A DNA stretch of 64,000 nucleotides from Spirosoma arboris (lineage in GTDB: Bacteria; Bacteroidota; Bacteroidia; Cytophagales; Spirosomataceae), in the NCBI RefSeq assembly GCF_009754945.1, contig NZ_WPIN01000003.1, positions 1-64,000 of the forward strand, given 5' to 3'. Below are positions 1-7,546 of this stretch, piece by piece. The notes beneath the pieces were generated by a model. That model was given only the letters and a program-made list of their open reading frames with translations. It did not search any database and had not been told where the DNA came from. Each line of letters starts with the position of its first letter. The first letter of the stretch is position 1. Position numbers and translations under genes: made by a program.

Positions 1-118
1 CTACCGTCGCATCCTTTTTGACGTACTTCAGGCTAAAAACGTGAGCCTTTCCACCGCCCAGGGTGTCCTGGTGGATTTCGGCAAACATGGCCCTGCGGGT
101 AATGGTCTTAGAGGCCAT
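1..118 (-). CDS. Phage-type hypothetical protein, N-terminal part only
   Basis: The reverse strand opens with an ATG at 116-118 and runs off the left window edge, giving at least 39 residues that begin MASKTITRRAMFAEIHQ. The start overlaps the end of the next upstream gene (108-311) by 11 bases, the packing typical of phage cassettes. I do not recognise the family. It is the most downstream visible member of the minus-strand block that begins at 5374. Confidence 0.5.
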   Translation of the reverse strand, partial: MASKTITRRAMFAEIHQDTLGGGKAHVFSLKYVKKDATV

Positions 119-311
119 ACACTAAACGTTTGCTGGCATTTACCTCTGGCTCCAGAATCCGGTAGTAATGGCCCGTACAAAGGGTAATATGGCAAATCTG
201 GTTGGGCTTGGCCATATCGGCCTCCACCGTGGCCACGTACTCCGGGTTGATATTCACGGCCCTGGTTGGCCCGTCTGAATCGGTAATGAATTTGACAAGT
301 TTTAAGGCCAT
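108..311 (-). CDS. Small hypothetical protein of the phage-like block
   Basis: A 67-residue soluble protein without signal peptide or membrane segment. It reads as a compact beta-rich domain (KLVKFITDSDG ... NPEYVATVEAD ... ICHITLCTGHYYRI). Its 3' end overlaps the start of the partial gene at 1-118, suggesting translational coupling in one transcript. Function unknown. Confidence 0.55.
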   Translation of the reverse strand: MALKLVKFITDSDGPTRAVNINPEYVATVEADMAKPNQICHITLCTGHYYRILEPEVNASKRLVYGL

Positions 312-457
312 TAGCTCTGTGGGTTTTCTTGTTCGTGTTGTTTACTAGCTCAAAGTTGCACCCAGGCCAGGCCGCTGAAAAGGACGGTTTTGCAGCAACA
401 AAAAAGCCACGACTAGTAGGCCGTGGCGGGTGATTTGGATCGAATGATTCAGAACCG

Positions 458-724
458 TTATTTGGCTTGTGGCTCCAGGTCATTGAAATTAAACTTGGTG
501 CGGGAGTTTTTTCCAACGCCATAGATCTGGATATACTGCCCGGTTTGGGTGTCTAAAATAAAACTCCCTCCTACGCCCGTAACGACCTGGTAGCGTCGAT
601 TCTCTGCCTGTTCGGGTTTATTGTTTGGCGAAGGGGTGAAATTAGCCAGTAGCAGAACCCCTAGCAGCGTTAGAGCACCCAGAAAGAACGAACGGAGGTC
701 AATGGCAAAATGAAGCGTTTTCAT
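458..724 (-). CDS. Small membrane-anchored hypothetical protein
   Basis: 88 residues with one hydrophobic segment at about residues 12-30 (FFLGALTLLGVLLLANF) and a soluble C-terminal half with a GGSFILDTQTGQYIQIY stretch, a pattern seen in small inner-membrane proteins of mobile elements. It lies 28 bases after the signal-peptide coiled-coil protein at 753-1184 in the same orientation. Role unknown; a membrane-associated accessory of the phage lysis region is possible but is inference only. Confidence 0.55.
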   Translation of the reverse strand: MKTLHFAIDLRSFFLGALTLLGVLLLANFTPSPNNKPEQAENRRYQVVTGVGGSFILDTQTGQYIQIYGVGKNSRTKFNFNDLEPQAK

Positions 725-752
725 CGTTGATAATTGGTTTAAATGTTCTTGC

Positions 753-1184
753 TTAAGGCAAAATGCCGTTTAGTTTACCCGCCAAATAGAGACCTACGGC
801 CAGCCTCATAGCCCAAACTTCCACCCTGGCCGACTTGGTTTTTATCGCCTGTTCGCCAAGTTTTTGCTTTGTGTCGGCTAAGTCGGCAGATAGACTGCCG
901 TTTGTTTTCGTAAGGCTGGCCAGTTCTGCTGCCTGCCGCTGGTTAGTGGCCTCCTGTTCGGAGAGTTGGGCTTTATAAACCACCTCGCGTTTAATCGCCC
1001 AATCCAATTTGATAAGATCCTGCTGGATCTGTTTGGCGTTATGGATGAACTCCACGGCCACGGCTAGACTATCGGTGTTTTGATTGCTCTTGGTAGCGCT
1101 GATTGATTGAGCGCATAGTGGCCAGTTCGGTAGCGTTAGCAGCAGAATCCAGAACGGTCTTTTCCCGTAGTTGGTTGTTTTCAT
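753..1184 (-). CDS. Exported coiled-coil protein, possible outer spanin-like partner
   Basis: 143 residues: a signal-like N-terminus (about 1-26, ending ...NWPLCAQS), a long heptad-rich coiled coil (about 45-118, rich in Gln, Glu, Lys, Ala and Leu) and a hydrophobic C-terminus (VWAMRLAVGLYLAGKL). Its 5' region overlaps the 3' end of the gene at 1069-1440 by 116 bases in another frame. Overlapping membrane/exported coiled-coil genes next to other small phage genes recall Rz/Rz1 spanin pairs, which fuse inner and outer membranes at lysis. It lacks a clear lipobox, unlike Rz1, so this is inference from architecture, not homology. Confidence 0.5.
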   Translation of the reverse strand: MKTTNYGKRPFWILLLTLPNWPLCAQSISATKSNQNTDSLAVAVEFIHNAKQIQQDLIKLDWAIKREVVYKAQLSEQEATNQRQAAELASLTKTNGSLSADLADTKQKLGEQAIKTKSARVEVWAMRLAVGLYLAGKLNGILP

Positions 1185-1440
1185 TTTGGAGAGAGTTGAT
1201 TTGTGTTCCCATTCGATTAATCACCTTGCTCCATTTGATGGAGTCTAAAACGGTTTGAGCGCTGGCCTTTTCCTGGAATAAAATAGTGCGCTCATCCTGG
1301 CAGGCTTTGAGTTCATTCTGGCCAGAGAAATGGCCGCTTAACCAGGTTACACCAATGGAGAGCAGGATGGCCGCAACCTCCCAGGCAAAGCGTTTGTAAT
1401 TGCCTTTAATAAATTCCCAGAGGATTTTTAATATATTCAT
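1069..1440 (-). CDS. Inner-membrane anchored coiled-coil protein, i-spanin-like
   Basis: 123 residues with an N-terminal transmembrane helix (about residues 18-36, WEVAAILLSIGVTWLSG) followed by a predicted periplasmic coiled coil (about 45-120) ending in basic residues. This layout matches Rz-type inner-membrane spanins of phages infecting Gram-negative hosts. The 3' third overlaps the next gene (753-1184) out of frame. It is the first gene after a break of about 220 bases downstream of the divergent AT-rich gene at 1662, so it may have its own promoter. No sequence family was recognised. Confidence 0.5.
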   Translation of the reverse strand: MNILKILWEFIKGNYKRFAWEVAAILLSIGVTWLSGHFSGQNELKACQDERTILFQEKASAQTVLDSIKWSKVINRMGTQINSLQNENNQLREKTVLDSAANATELATMRSINQRYQEQSKHR

Positions 1441-1661
1441 GCCTCAAAGCTCAGCATGAGAGAGGGTAGGCGAAAGGACTGTTTCGCTTACGGTAAAAAG
1501 CTATGGCTGGTCGTTAAGGATTAGGAGGCTAAACGGATGCTATTTTTACAATCGTTCAAATTTTGCAGAACGCATGTAAATTAGCTCATATCATTCATGA
1601 GACGATTTATTAATTAAGTTAAAAGATCTCAAAGAAACATCAATTCTTAATATTATATCAA

Positions 1662-2651
1662 ATGGGCACAACAAAAACAGATCTCGACCTTAAAATGTTT
1701 TTGAGCTTGAATATTAAAGATAAAAACCAGATTGATAATATATTTTTATTCACAGATCAATATCTTAGGGAAATGCAAATCAAAAATTTCATTTCTCCTG
1801 AAATGATGTACCTAGAAGGAATAATTGATAAGTATATTCTCTATGCAAAGTACTACAAAGTGGATGATGAATTAACATCTACTTTATCAAATTCGCTAAC
1901 TAGCTTCATAAGGTGTATTGGCTCTTTTAAAGATGCTGTGATAAATTTCCATTTAACGCCAGAAATAGAATATAGTGATGAAGAAAATTTAAAAACTATT
2001 AAAGAAAATATATCGCTAAAATGGTTTTGGTTAAAGGTTAAAAATTTTACTGGAGCTCTTACAAAAATCCAAGAAGATGCAATATATGATAATTCAGAGC
2101 GGGAAGTAAAATTTACACCTTTAATGGAAATATTTGTAGCTTTTCAAGCGCTTTATAGCAATACTTTTAAGATATACAATTCGGTAAAAGCTCAATACAA
2201 TGAAAATGTTGATCCTGACATAATGCACATAGTTCTTGATGGAAATACAAAACAAAAACAAGAAGCGAAAGATTTGATATTTGAAGCTATCAATTTAATA
2301 AATATTGACTCTAGTTTACCTATGAAAGCTAAACAACAAATTATTGATTATTTATATAGAGCGCTAAGAGAAATTGATAGCACTAACACAGACTGGGCAT
2401 CTTTTTGGGGTAGCATGAAAGAAGCTCTGATCGTAATAAGTGCTTTTGCGGCAATAATAAGTGGCGGTTCAGACATAGCACAATTACTTAAAGCCCAAGA
2501 AAAAATTGAAAAAGCTACTCAGATTGTGAATGATGCTGCTACAAGTAATATTACGCAACAAAGTCAATTTTATTTAATGCCATATAATCAACATATGGCA
2601 TTGCCAAATAATAACATCAATTCTCAAAACAAAACCCAGCAAATGAAGTAA
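1662..2651 (+). CDS. AT-rich orphan protein, unknown function
   Basis: 329 residues on the strand opposite to the surrounding phage-type genes and strikingly AT-rich compared with them, so probably a separately acquired cargo gene. The N-terminal 240 residues look mostly helical, rich in Lys, Asn, Ile and Asp. A hydrophobic segment lies near residues 255-272 (ALIVISAFAAIISGGSDIA), then a helical region and a Gln/Asn-rich tail. No catalytic motif was seen. Orientation, composition and position would suit a lysogenic conversion or phage-defence gene, but nothing in the sequence proves it. Confidence 0.7.
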   Translation: MGTTKTDLDLKMFLSLNIKDKNQIDNIFLFTDQYLREMQIKNFISPEMMYLEGIIDKYILYAKYYKVDDELTSTLSNSLTSFIRCIGSFKDAVINFHLTPEIEYSDEENLKTIKENISLKWFWLKVKNFTGALTKIQEDAIYDNSEREVKFTPLMEIFVAFQALYSNTFKIYNSVKAQYNENVDPDIMHIVLDGNTKQKQEAKDLIFEAINLINIDSSLPMKAKQQIIDYLYRALREIDSTNTDWASFWGSMKEALIVISAFAAIISGGSDIAQLLKAQEKIEKATQIVNDAATSNITQQSQFYLMPYNQHMALPNNNINSQNKTQQMK

Positions 2652-2861
2652 AGTAAGGTTTATCTATACTCATTTAAGTTTTAAAAATTGCCCTTTAATT
2701 GCTTTAAAGGATTAACTCATGTAAAATTAAGCAATATATTTAGGCACTCTAATCATATATAAATTTTAATCTTTTTATAAAGAGCAAGTCCCATCATCGA
2801 TATTTTTCCAAGATTTACATTGTATTATGCAAGGCATTAAAAGGAAAATTTGGCTTATTAG

Positions 2862-3164
2862 TTACCTTGTAAGTTTATGTTCCAATAATTTTCCTATCCT
2901 AATCTGTTCCAGCATATCCAGTAGATCAATTTGGCCACTCTTCTGTATTCTACCTGAGAATTCTGTCTGTCGTTTGCCAGAACTTCTGGCAGATTTCTCT
3001 CTAATTGCATTTTCAATAAATGCCACTGGATTCTCTAGATTTGATAGTATTTGAATCACATCTATGGCCAGCTTTGAATAGATTTTTTTACCATCCTTTG
3101 CTTTTCGGCCAGAGTTGGCTGGTCTTACCTTCTTTGATCCGTCTTTATTATATCCCTTTGGCAT
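2862..3164 (-). CDS. Small basic hypothetical protein
   Basis: 100 residues starting MPKGYNKDGSKKVRPANSGRKAKDG, a strongly basic, probably disordered N-terminus, then a helical part (SKLAIDVIQILSNLENPVAF) and a second basic stretch (REKSARSSGKRQTEF). The charge pattern suggests nucleic-acid binding, without a recognisable HTH. It is separated from the upstream gene (3209-3622) by a short gap holding a perfect 20-bp palindrome. Confidence 0.6.
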   Translation of the reverse strand: MPKGYNKDGSKKVRPANSGRKAKDGKKIYSKLAIDVIQILSNLENPVAFIENAIREKSARSSGKRQTEFSGRIQKSGQIDLLDMLEQIRIGKLLEHKLTR

Positions 3165-3181
3165 CTTAGAAACAGGTTAAG

Positions 3182-3201
3182 CCTGGCCAGATCTGGCCAG
3201 G
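3182..3201. repeat. Perfect 20-bp palindrome
   Basis: CCTGGCCAGATCTGGCCAGG reads identically on both strands and sits in the 44-base gap between the genes at 2862-3164 and 3209-3622. It holds two TGGCCA words, a word that recurs often in this block. It could be an operator, a processing site or a weak hairpin; no T-run follows, so a simple intrinsic terminator is unlikely. Confidence 0.6.
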
Positions 3202-3208
3202 TTGGTGG

Positions 3209-3622
3209 TTAATCGTTTAATCCTGTTCTGTCTCTTTCGTGCTCTCCCAGCTCCACAACGATTGGCAAACGGTCTGCCTTATATCGTGCGTTAAGCTCGT
3301 TAACCATGTGCCACATAACCAGCTCAAAACAATCCGAATAGGTAACAAATGGAGCTTTTTGGATAAGTCGGCTGGCCACGTAAATGAGGTAATATGGCTT
3401 TCCTAAAATCGCCTTTTGTGATCGCTGTACAACATTTTCGCAAACCTTTGGAATGTTGATTTCTGGCCCTCTAAAGTCACAATTATTATAAAGGGTGCTT
3501 ATCATATGCCGCTCATTTAGTGGCTGTATTTCCTTAAGCCCTGGAGAACTCATTATCCATCTTTCTGGCTCTGGAAACATGGCCAGATATTCTGCTAGTG
3601 TTATTGTAATCGTTTGCATCAC
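3209..3622 (-). CDS. Hypothetical protein of the phage-like block
   Basis: 137 residues, soluble, starting MMQTITITLAEYLAMFPEPERW. A conserved-looking core contains NNCDFRGPEINIPKVCE and a C-terminal helical part with FELVMWHMVNELNARYKADRLP. No signal peptide, membrane segment or known motif. Starts 16 bases after the end of the gene at 3638-3871, same strand, so probably in one operon. Confidence 0.6.
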   Translation of the reverse strand: MMQTITITLAEYLAMFPEPERWIMSSPGLKEIQPLNERHMISTLYNNCDFRGPEINIPKVCENVVQRSQKAILGKPYYLIYVASRLIQKAPFVTYSDCFELVMWHMVNELNARYKADRLPIVVELGEHERDRTGLND

Positions 3623-3637
3623 TTCGGTTTGTTTAAG

Positions 3638-3871
3638 TTATCGGCGGATTTTGGTGGATATTTTGCCTCCTAATTGCGGGATAGCATTTGGCCCGTAGGT
3701 GTCGTCTGGATTGTCTAGGAGCTGGCCTGAAATCTGGTTTAGGCGTTTGCAGTGGCTACAATTGCAGGGTCTTTTACTGGTCAGCGGCAAACGGCTAAGT
3801 ATTAATAAACCGGCCTGTATTTCCTGGTTGTCTTGTAGTTGTTCCTCGGTGGGTAAATTCATCAAAGTCAT
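3638..3871 (-). CDS. Small hypothetical protein with CxxC motif
   Basis: 77 residues with CNCSHCKRLN at about 37-46, a CxCxxC arrangement that could bind a metal, and a Pro/Gly-rich C-terminus. Its ATG overlaps the stop codon of the preceding gene (3871-4125) by one base (TAATG), so translation is probably coupled. Family not recognised. Confidence 0.6.
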   Translation of the reverse strand: MTLMNLPTEEQLQDNQEIQAGLLILSRLPLTSKRPCNCSHCKRLNQISGQLLDNPDDTYGPNAIPQLGGKISTKIRR

Positions 3872-4125
3872 TAATTGAAAAGTGAAGTTTGTTTGCTTTT
3901 GGCCAGCTCAGCCTGGAGGTTGAAAATAATTGCCTGCTGCTCCTGGCAGTAGTCCACGACGGTGGCGAGTTGGTGCTGTAAATCCGTAGCCTGTTGGGTA
4001 TTAATTAAGCCTTTTATAAAACCGGCCTGGATGCATCGCCAAACAGTGCCGGTGGGCTGTAAATCCTGTTTTAAGGCCTTGAGCTCCCTAGTACTTGGGA
4101 CAATTAGTTGTTTAGTTGCTTCCAT
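3871..4125 (-). CDS. Small helical hypothetical protein
   Basis: 84 residues, mostly helical with a C-terminal coiled-coil tendency (QHQLATVVDYCQEQQAIIFNL). The start lies inside the 3' end of the short membrane-protein gene at 4112-4291, and its stop touches the next start: consecutive overlaps typical of a compact phage operon. Function unknown. Confidence 0.6.
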   Translation of the reverse strand: MEATKQLIVPSTRELKALKQDLQPTGTVWRCIQAGFIKGLINTQQATDLQHQLATVVDYCQEQQAIIFNLQAELAKSKQTSLFN

Positions 4126-4291
4126 AATCGCAGTATTTGGAGGGTGTTTTAAACGAGTTTGAATACTTGTCGAGGAGGGACAAAAACGGGCTCATAATGA
4201 ACGTTAGGGCGATTATGGCCAGCAGGAGCCAGAAGCCTAAAAACAGAGCTCCAGAAATGAGAATGGGGAGGCTTAAAAGCAGTTTAATCAT
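4112..4291 (-). CDS. 59-residue membrane protein in a coupled gene chain
   Basis: The reverse strand encodes MIKLLLSLPILISGALFLGF followed by a second hydrophobic stretch (WLLLAIIALTFIMSPFLSLL) and a polar tail. The ATG overlaps the upstream TGA (gene 4288-4638) as ATGA, and its own 3' end overlaps the start at 4125 by 14 bases. These overlaps on both sides and the two-helix hydrophobic profile support a real gene despite its size. A small holin-like or membrane accessory role is possible but unproven. Confidence 0.6.
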   Translation of the reverse strand: MIKLLLSLPILISGALFLGFWLLLAIIALTFIMSPFLSLLDKYSNSFKTPSKYCDYGSN

Positions 4292-4638
4292 AAGGAATAG
4301 GTGAGAAATTTGGGGGAAAGTCCACTGTTTACTAGTGCTCGGTCTAATTCGTTGTATACCTCCTGTAATTCGTTTTCCAAGTGAAGTCTTTTGAGTACTA
4401 TTCTCAGCGCCACAGCTACCGAAAGGGGTAATTTTAAGCAGTATTTTTTGCGTCTATCGCGCAGCTTCCAGGTTAATAGGGTTTGGGGTGTTACTCGGCC
4501 CCGCCATTCCACCAGCGCTATTTCGGCCAGACTCAGCCTGTTGAGTGCTTCTCTGGTACTGTAGTCGCTGGGTAGGTGAATTAACTCCAAGAGCGCGGCC
4601 ATACCAATCGGATAAATAGCCAAATCAATTTTGTGCAT
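4288..4638 (-). CDS. Hypothetical protein of the phage-like block
   Basis: 116 residues, soluble, helical (MHKIDLAIYPIGMAALLELI ... REALNRLSLAEIALVEWRGR ... LKLPLSVAVALRIVLKRLHL). The start lies 4 bases from the stop of the 243-residue gene at 4643, and the stop overlaps the next start as ATGA. No domain recognised; the packing makes it a genuine member of the operon. Confidence 0.6.
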   Translation of the reverse strand: MHKIDLAIYPIGMAALLELIHLPSDYSTREALNRLSLAEIALVEWRGRVTPQTLLTWKLRDRRKKYCLKLPLSVAVALRIVLKRLHLENELQEVYNELDRALVNSGLSPKFLTYSL

Positions 4639-4642
4639 GGAC

Positions 4643-5374
4643 TTATTTTCCGCGTGTAAATCTGGCCTGGAGGTTCATCATAGCCGTTTGCGCCAATTGT
4701 GCCGCCCGTTCGTTGTCTTTGTTTCCGCCAGCAACTACAGCCCCGGCAATCGGTTGTTGCTGACTTGTGCTGTAAATCACCTCTTTAGCGTTATACCAGG
4801 CTAAAACTTGATTGCGGCCATACTTCGCTAGGAGCACATTCCGGCAGTAATCGCCCAAATGGTTTTTTGTTGGAAAGCGCTCCAGCGTAAACTCAAAATC
4901 GGCCTTTCTAATCTGTTGGGGAGACAGTCGTTGTGGAAGTAAATCCTTATAATTTAGGATGCCTTGCGTATTGGTCTTGCGAGCGGTAAAGAGCCGATCT
5001 AACCAGCTAAGCGTGGAAATGTCCAGGGTTAGCGAATCGTGAGCCAAATACCCGTGGGGGTTTAGCTCCAGTATCATGGTATCCGTGTCCTTATGGGTGA
5101 ATTGTCGCTTAAAAATGACCCAGTAATAGCATTTATCCAGATAGCCTTTATTGCCTAATCGGCTTATACAATCCTGGAGTAATTGCTGTTTGTCCTCCTT
5201 TTCGCAGCTGTTTACGTCCTTAGAATAGCCCTCAATTACGGTCTGTTTATCGTTGTTTAGCCATATTACCCAGCGGTAGGTGCTTAGTTCTCGGTCTCCT
5301 ACGAATTTGTAGCCAGGTTGCCGGGCTGAACCGAGCGAGTGTTGTTTTGTGGCGTTGGTAGTGGTCGTTTGCAT
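4643..5374 (-). CDS. Hypothetical protein, first gene of the minus-strand phage-like operon
   Basis: 243 residues without signal peptide or membrane helices. N-terminal about 25 residues are polar and probably disordered; the rest looks like a mixed alpha/beta domain (YRWVIWLNNDKQTVIEGYSK ... CYYWVIFKRQFTHKD). The C-terminal 50 residues are Ala/Gln-rich and helical. It is the 5'-most gene of a chain reaching to the left window edge, preceded by a long AT-rich region (5375-5900) likely to hold the promoter. Family not recognised. Confidence 0.6.
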   Translation of the reverse strand: MQTTTTNATKQHSLGSARQPGYKFVGDRELSTYRWVIWLNNDKQTVIEGYSKDVNSCEKEDKQQLLQDCISRLGNKGYLDKCYYWVIFKRQFTHKDTDTMILELNPHGYLAHDSLTLDISTLSWLDRLFTARKTNTQGILNYKDLLPQRLSPQQIRKADFEFTLERFPTKNHLGDYCRNVLLAKYGRNQVLAWYNAKEVIYSTSQQQPIAGAVVAGGNKDNERAAQLAQTAMMNLQARFTRGK

Positions 5375-5584
5375 GATTGGAACTTGGTATTTTCTTCGTT
5401 TTAAGCCATTTAGGGGTTATTTGCCTAGTTGAATAGAGCAAAAAAAAGATCGTAGCGCAGGGAGGCTAATTCGGCTATAAGCGCCATTTTTTGGCTTTTG
5501 AGGTCATTTTGGGATTGCTTTTGTCTTCCTGACTTGCCCACTCAGGACAGTTATTCAGTTAGGGAAATAACTACTCAAAAAAAA

Positions 5585-5605
5585 GTTAATCTAATAGTTA
5601 ATCTA
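5585..5605. promoter_or_regulatory. Direct repeats in the leader of the phage-like operon
   Basis: Two copies of GTTAATCTA, 12 bases apart start to start (5585-5593, 5597-5605), followed by further TTAT-rich sequence. They lie in the gene-free AT-rich stretch 5375-5900 upstream of the minus-strand operon starting at 5374. They may be operator half-sites or helix-phased iterons. Apart from this pair and A-runs nothing else stands out in the stretch. Confidence 0.3.
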
Positions 5606-5906
5606 GTTATCAATAAGTTTACAAAAAGTTTATATGTTATTGAATAACAAAGGATTAACACCTGGAGTAACTGCAAATCCGCCAAAAAAAGGTACAAAAA
5701 AGGCATAGTGGTAGCGGCCAGCCCATAAGGCTGTTTTTTTTCGCGGTTATCCTGTGATTTGCGGCTGTGTGCACCAAGCCGTAAAAAGAACCTAACGGTG
5801 AGATATATACGTAGATAGTTTGGAGGTTGATGGCCTGAATCGTTGCCGGGCCACCAATCCTACTACCTAAGTCTTATTCCTCGTTAGAATGGAAAGTTTT
5901 TCCATT

Positions 5907-5983
5907 GCAGGTGATAGGGAATCGAACCCAAAAAGCGCTGGCCCCTTGCCAGTTCGCTGCTCTCCACTAGAGCCAACCACCTT
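5907..5983 (-). tRNA. Degenerate tRNA-like sequence
   Basis: On the reverse strand: acceptor strands AAGGTGG and TCACCTG (6 of 7 pairs including one G-U), a D-arm GCTC-TAGTGGA-GAGC, an anticodon-like stem CTGG/CCAG with loop CAAGGGG, and a T-arm with the canonical TTCGATT loop. The loop lacks U33, extra bases lie between D-arm and anticodon stem, and one T-stem pair is mismatched. So it is a tRNA pseudogene, an unusual mobile-element tRNA or a decoy, not a safe canonical tRNA. Its place at the edge of the phage-like operon would suit an attachment site. Confidence 0.35.
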
Positions 5984-6021
5984 ACCCTATATTTTTACCT
6001 ATCTATCTGATAGTAAAGTTG

Positions 6022-6312
6022 TTAATCCTCAAAGTAATCTGGAAATTTCCGAGCTCGAAGCCATACGACTTGGCGCGTGAACGCCTGGATTTCCTCGGTG
6101 AGCTCGGCCAATAGACCACTATTATTCTGCACTCTCCTTTGCAGATTTGCCAATTGAATCTTAACGTTTTCATAAGCAGACTTAATGGCCGAATCAGGCA
6201 TAGCCTCAATTTGGGCGTGGCTTAAAAATGGGCCTGTTAATTGGCCCGAAAGGTAGGATACACTGGTAGGCATGAAAAGGACGGATTTGAGGGTGTTGTC
6301 TCCATAGACCAA
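6022..6312 (-). pseudogene. Phage gene fragment truncated by a transposon
   Basis: An open frame of 96 codons whose recognisably genic part is helical and Gln-rich (LSHAQIEAMPDSAIKSAYENV ... NLQRRVQNNSGLLAEL) and ends ...RARKFPDYFED. The same frame stays open upstream to about 6345, where IS1182-like transposase sequence begins in another frame, so the 5' part of the original gene seems to be lost. The first in-frame ATG that could still serve is at 6273 (MPTSVSYLSG). Original function unknown. Confidence 0.45.
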
Positions 6313-6794
6313 ATGGAAGGCCTGGGCTTGAGCCGACTCATGGACGCATTAGCTTTAATGTAAGCCGAATCGATCACTTGAGTATGGCCGCTCACCAGTT
6401 CTTTCTGAATGCATAAGCCGACAATATGCGTAAAGCAGCCGGGCCGCATCCTGGTTTCAAAGATAGAAACCGGGATGCGGTGGCAGGTTCGGCAGAGGGT
6501 ACTGTGCCAAGGCAAGGGCTGCTCTAACTCATAACCCAAAAACGCACAGATACCCAGATACAGGTTCGCCAGTTCCAGGCGCTTCCGATCCGAGGTAATG
6601 TTCTCCAGAGGTGCCACTAGTTGCAGCTTAACAAACACAATTGGGTCCAGCAAAGGCCGCCCCGTGGTGCTATAAAAGAGCTCAAAAAGCGGCCTGACAA
6701 AACGAAAGTCGACCGTTTTGAGCAGTTGCTGGTAAAAGTGGTGAACAGGCACCAGTTTCACCAGCGAAGTCTGGATCGAGTGAAAGCCTAGCAT
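6237..6794 (-). pseudogene. Truncated IS1182-like (DUF772) transposase
   Basis: The frame from ATG 6794 starts MLGFHSIQTSLVKLVPVHHF and carries the N-terminal DUF772-type region of IS1182/IS5-like transposases (FFELFYSTTGRPLLDPIVFV-like stretch, VIDSAYIKANASM with the first catalytic Asp of the DDE core). Homology stops near codon 150, about 6340, where unrelated phage sequence follows, so the catalytic C-terminal half is missing. A putative terminal inverted repeat (ACTTTTGCAATAG, 6831-6843) lies upstream. Non-functional remnant. Confidence 0.7.
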
Positions 6795-6830
6795 GAGCGA
6801 GCTGATAACTAACCTATCCCTCAATGGGTT

Positions 6831-7264
6831 ACTTTTGCAATAGCCACCAGAATTATAAAACAAAAAAATGGCCTTTGTTATAGACAAGACTGCGGAACTA
6901 ATCTTCTTACAGAAGGCATTAAGCTTTATTAAATTTCAAAGTGAAGACTATGAAGCTCACTACTTGGCAGTATCGCCTTACTCTGGTGATTTACTCAGAC
7001 GAGTGCATGATGAATTGAGTGACTACTATAAGAGTAGTCGTGCAGATCACCAAACCCAATTCGGTCGTATTGAGGCAGTGCCCCATTACCTAGCAGGTTT
7101 AAGAACTCACCTGTCTCACATTGACAATTGGAGTACCTTAACGAAAGAAGTGCAGATGTCTGCTATCTTGGATTTAGCAGCCCCTTTTACCATTGATCAA
7201 CAGACCCTAGATCAATTAATAGCAAGTGTCTAGCTAACTTATTGCCAGTACCTATTGCAAAAGT
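6831..7264. repeat. 13-bp inverted repeats flanking a small ORF
   Basis: ACTTTTGCAATAG at 6831-6843 and its exact reverse complement CTATTGCAAAAGT at 7252-7264 enclose the 121-residue ORF at 6868-7233. The left copy is placed like the terminal repeat of the truncated IS1182-like element. A looser third relative (CTTTTGCAACAG) occurs near 7363. The ORF may be a passenger between two IS ends, or the outer IS may have been lost. Confidence 0.5.
6868..7233 (+). CDS. Hypothetical protein between IS ends
   Basis: 121 residues, soluble and helical (LIFLQKALSFIKFQSEDYEAH ... GRIEAVPHYLAGLRTHLSHI). The ATG lies only 25 bases inside a putative IS terminal repeat, so either the promoter comes from the IS end or the gene is 5'-truncated. 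No family recognised. It is on the strand opposite to the phage-type genes, like other cargo here. Confidence 0.5.
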   Translation: MAFVIDKTAELIFLQKALSFIKFQSEDYEAHYLAVSPYSGDLLRRVHDELSDYYKSSRADHQTQFGRIEAVPHYLAGLRTHLSHIDNWSTLTKEVQMSAILDLAAPFTIDQQTLDQLIASV

Positions 7265-7546
7265 CGATGCCAACAAAGAAAGACTGAGTTAACAAGCCAT
7301 TTTTAGCCGTTGACCAGTTGGAAATTGGCTGTGTAAACAAACACTCGGATTCCCGTCCAGGCTTTTGCAACAGCCACGTTTGTTAATGCACACGATTTAT
7401 TGCAGTAATGAACTAGAAGCAACCCATAAAATAACAGTGTTAAAGAGTCTAATTGAAAAAGCCAGGCGTTTATAATACAATAGACGAGATTGTAAACCTG
7501 TAATGTTTCACATAATTAATATATTCGTACATATGCGACAATTACA
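7234..7546. other. Gene-free stretch with IS-end remnants
   Basis: No convincing coding frame. It contains the right copy of the 13-bp IS-like inverted repeat (7252-7264) and a second similar word near 7363 (CTTTTGCAACAGCC), then AT-rich sequence leading to the gene at 7547. Best read as scar tissue of one or more transposition events plus the promoter of the next gene. Confidence 0.4.

Noticed and set aside
5889..6080. Plus-strand ORF of 63 codons
   Set aside because: It is the antisense of the tRNA-like sequence (GDRESN.. pattern is a usual false translation of a T-arm).
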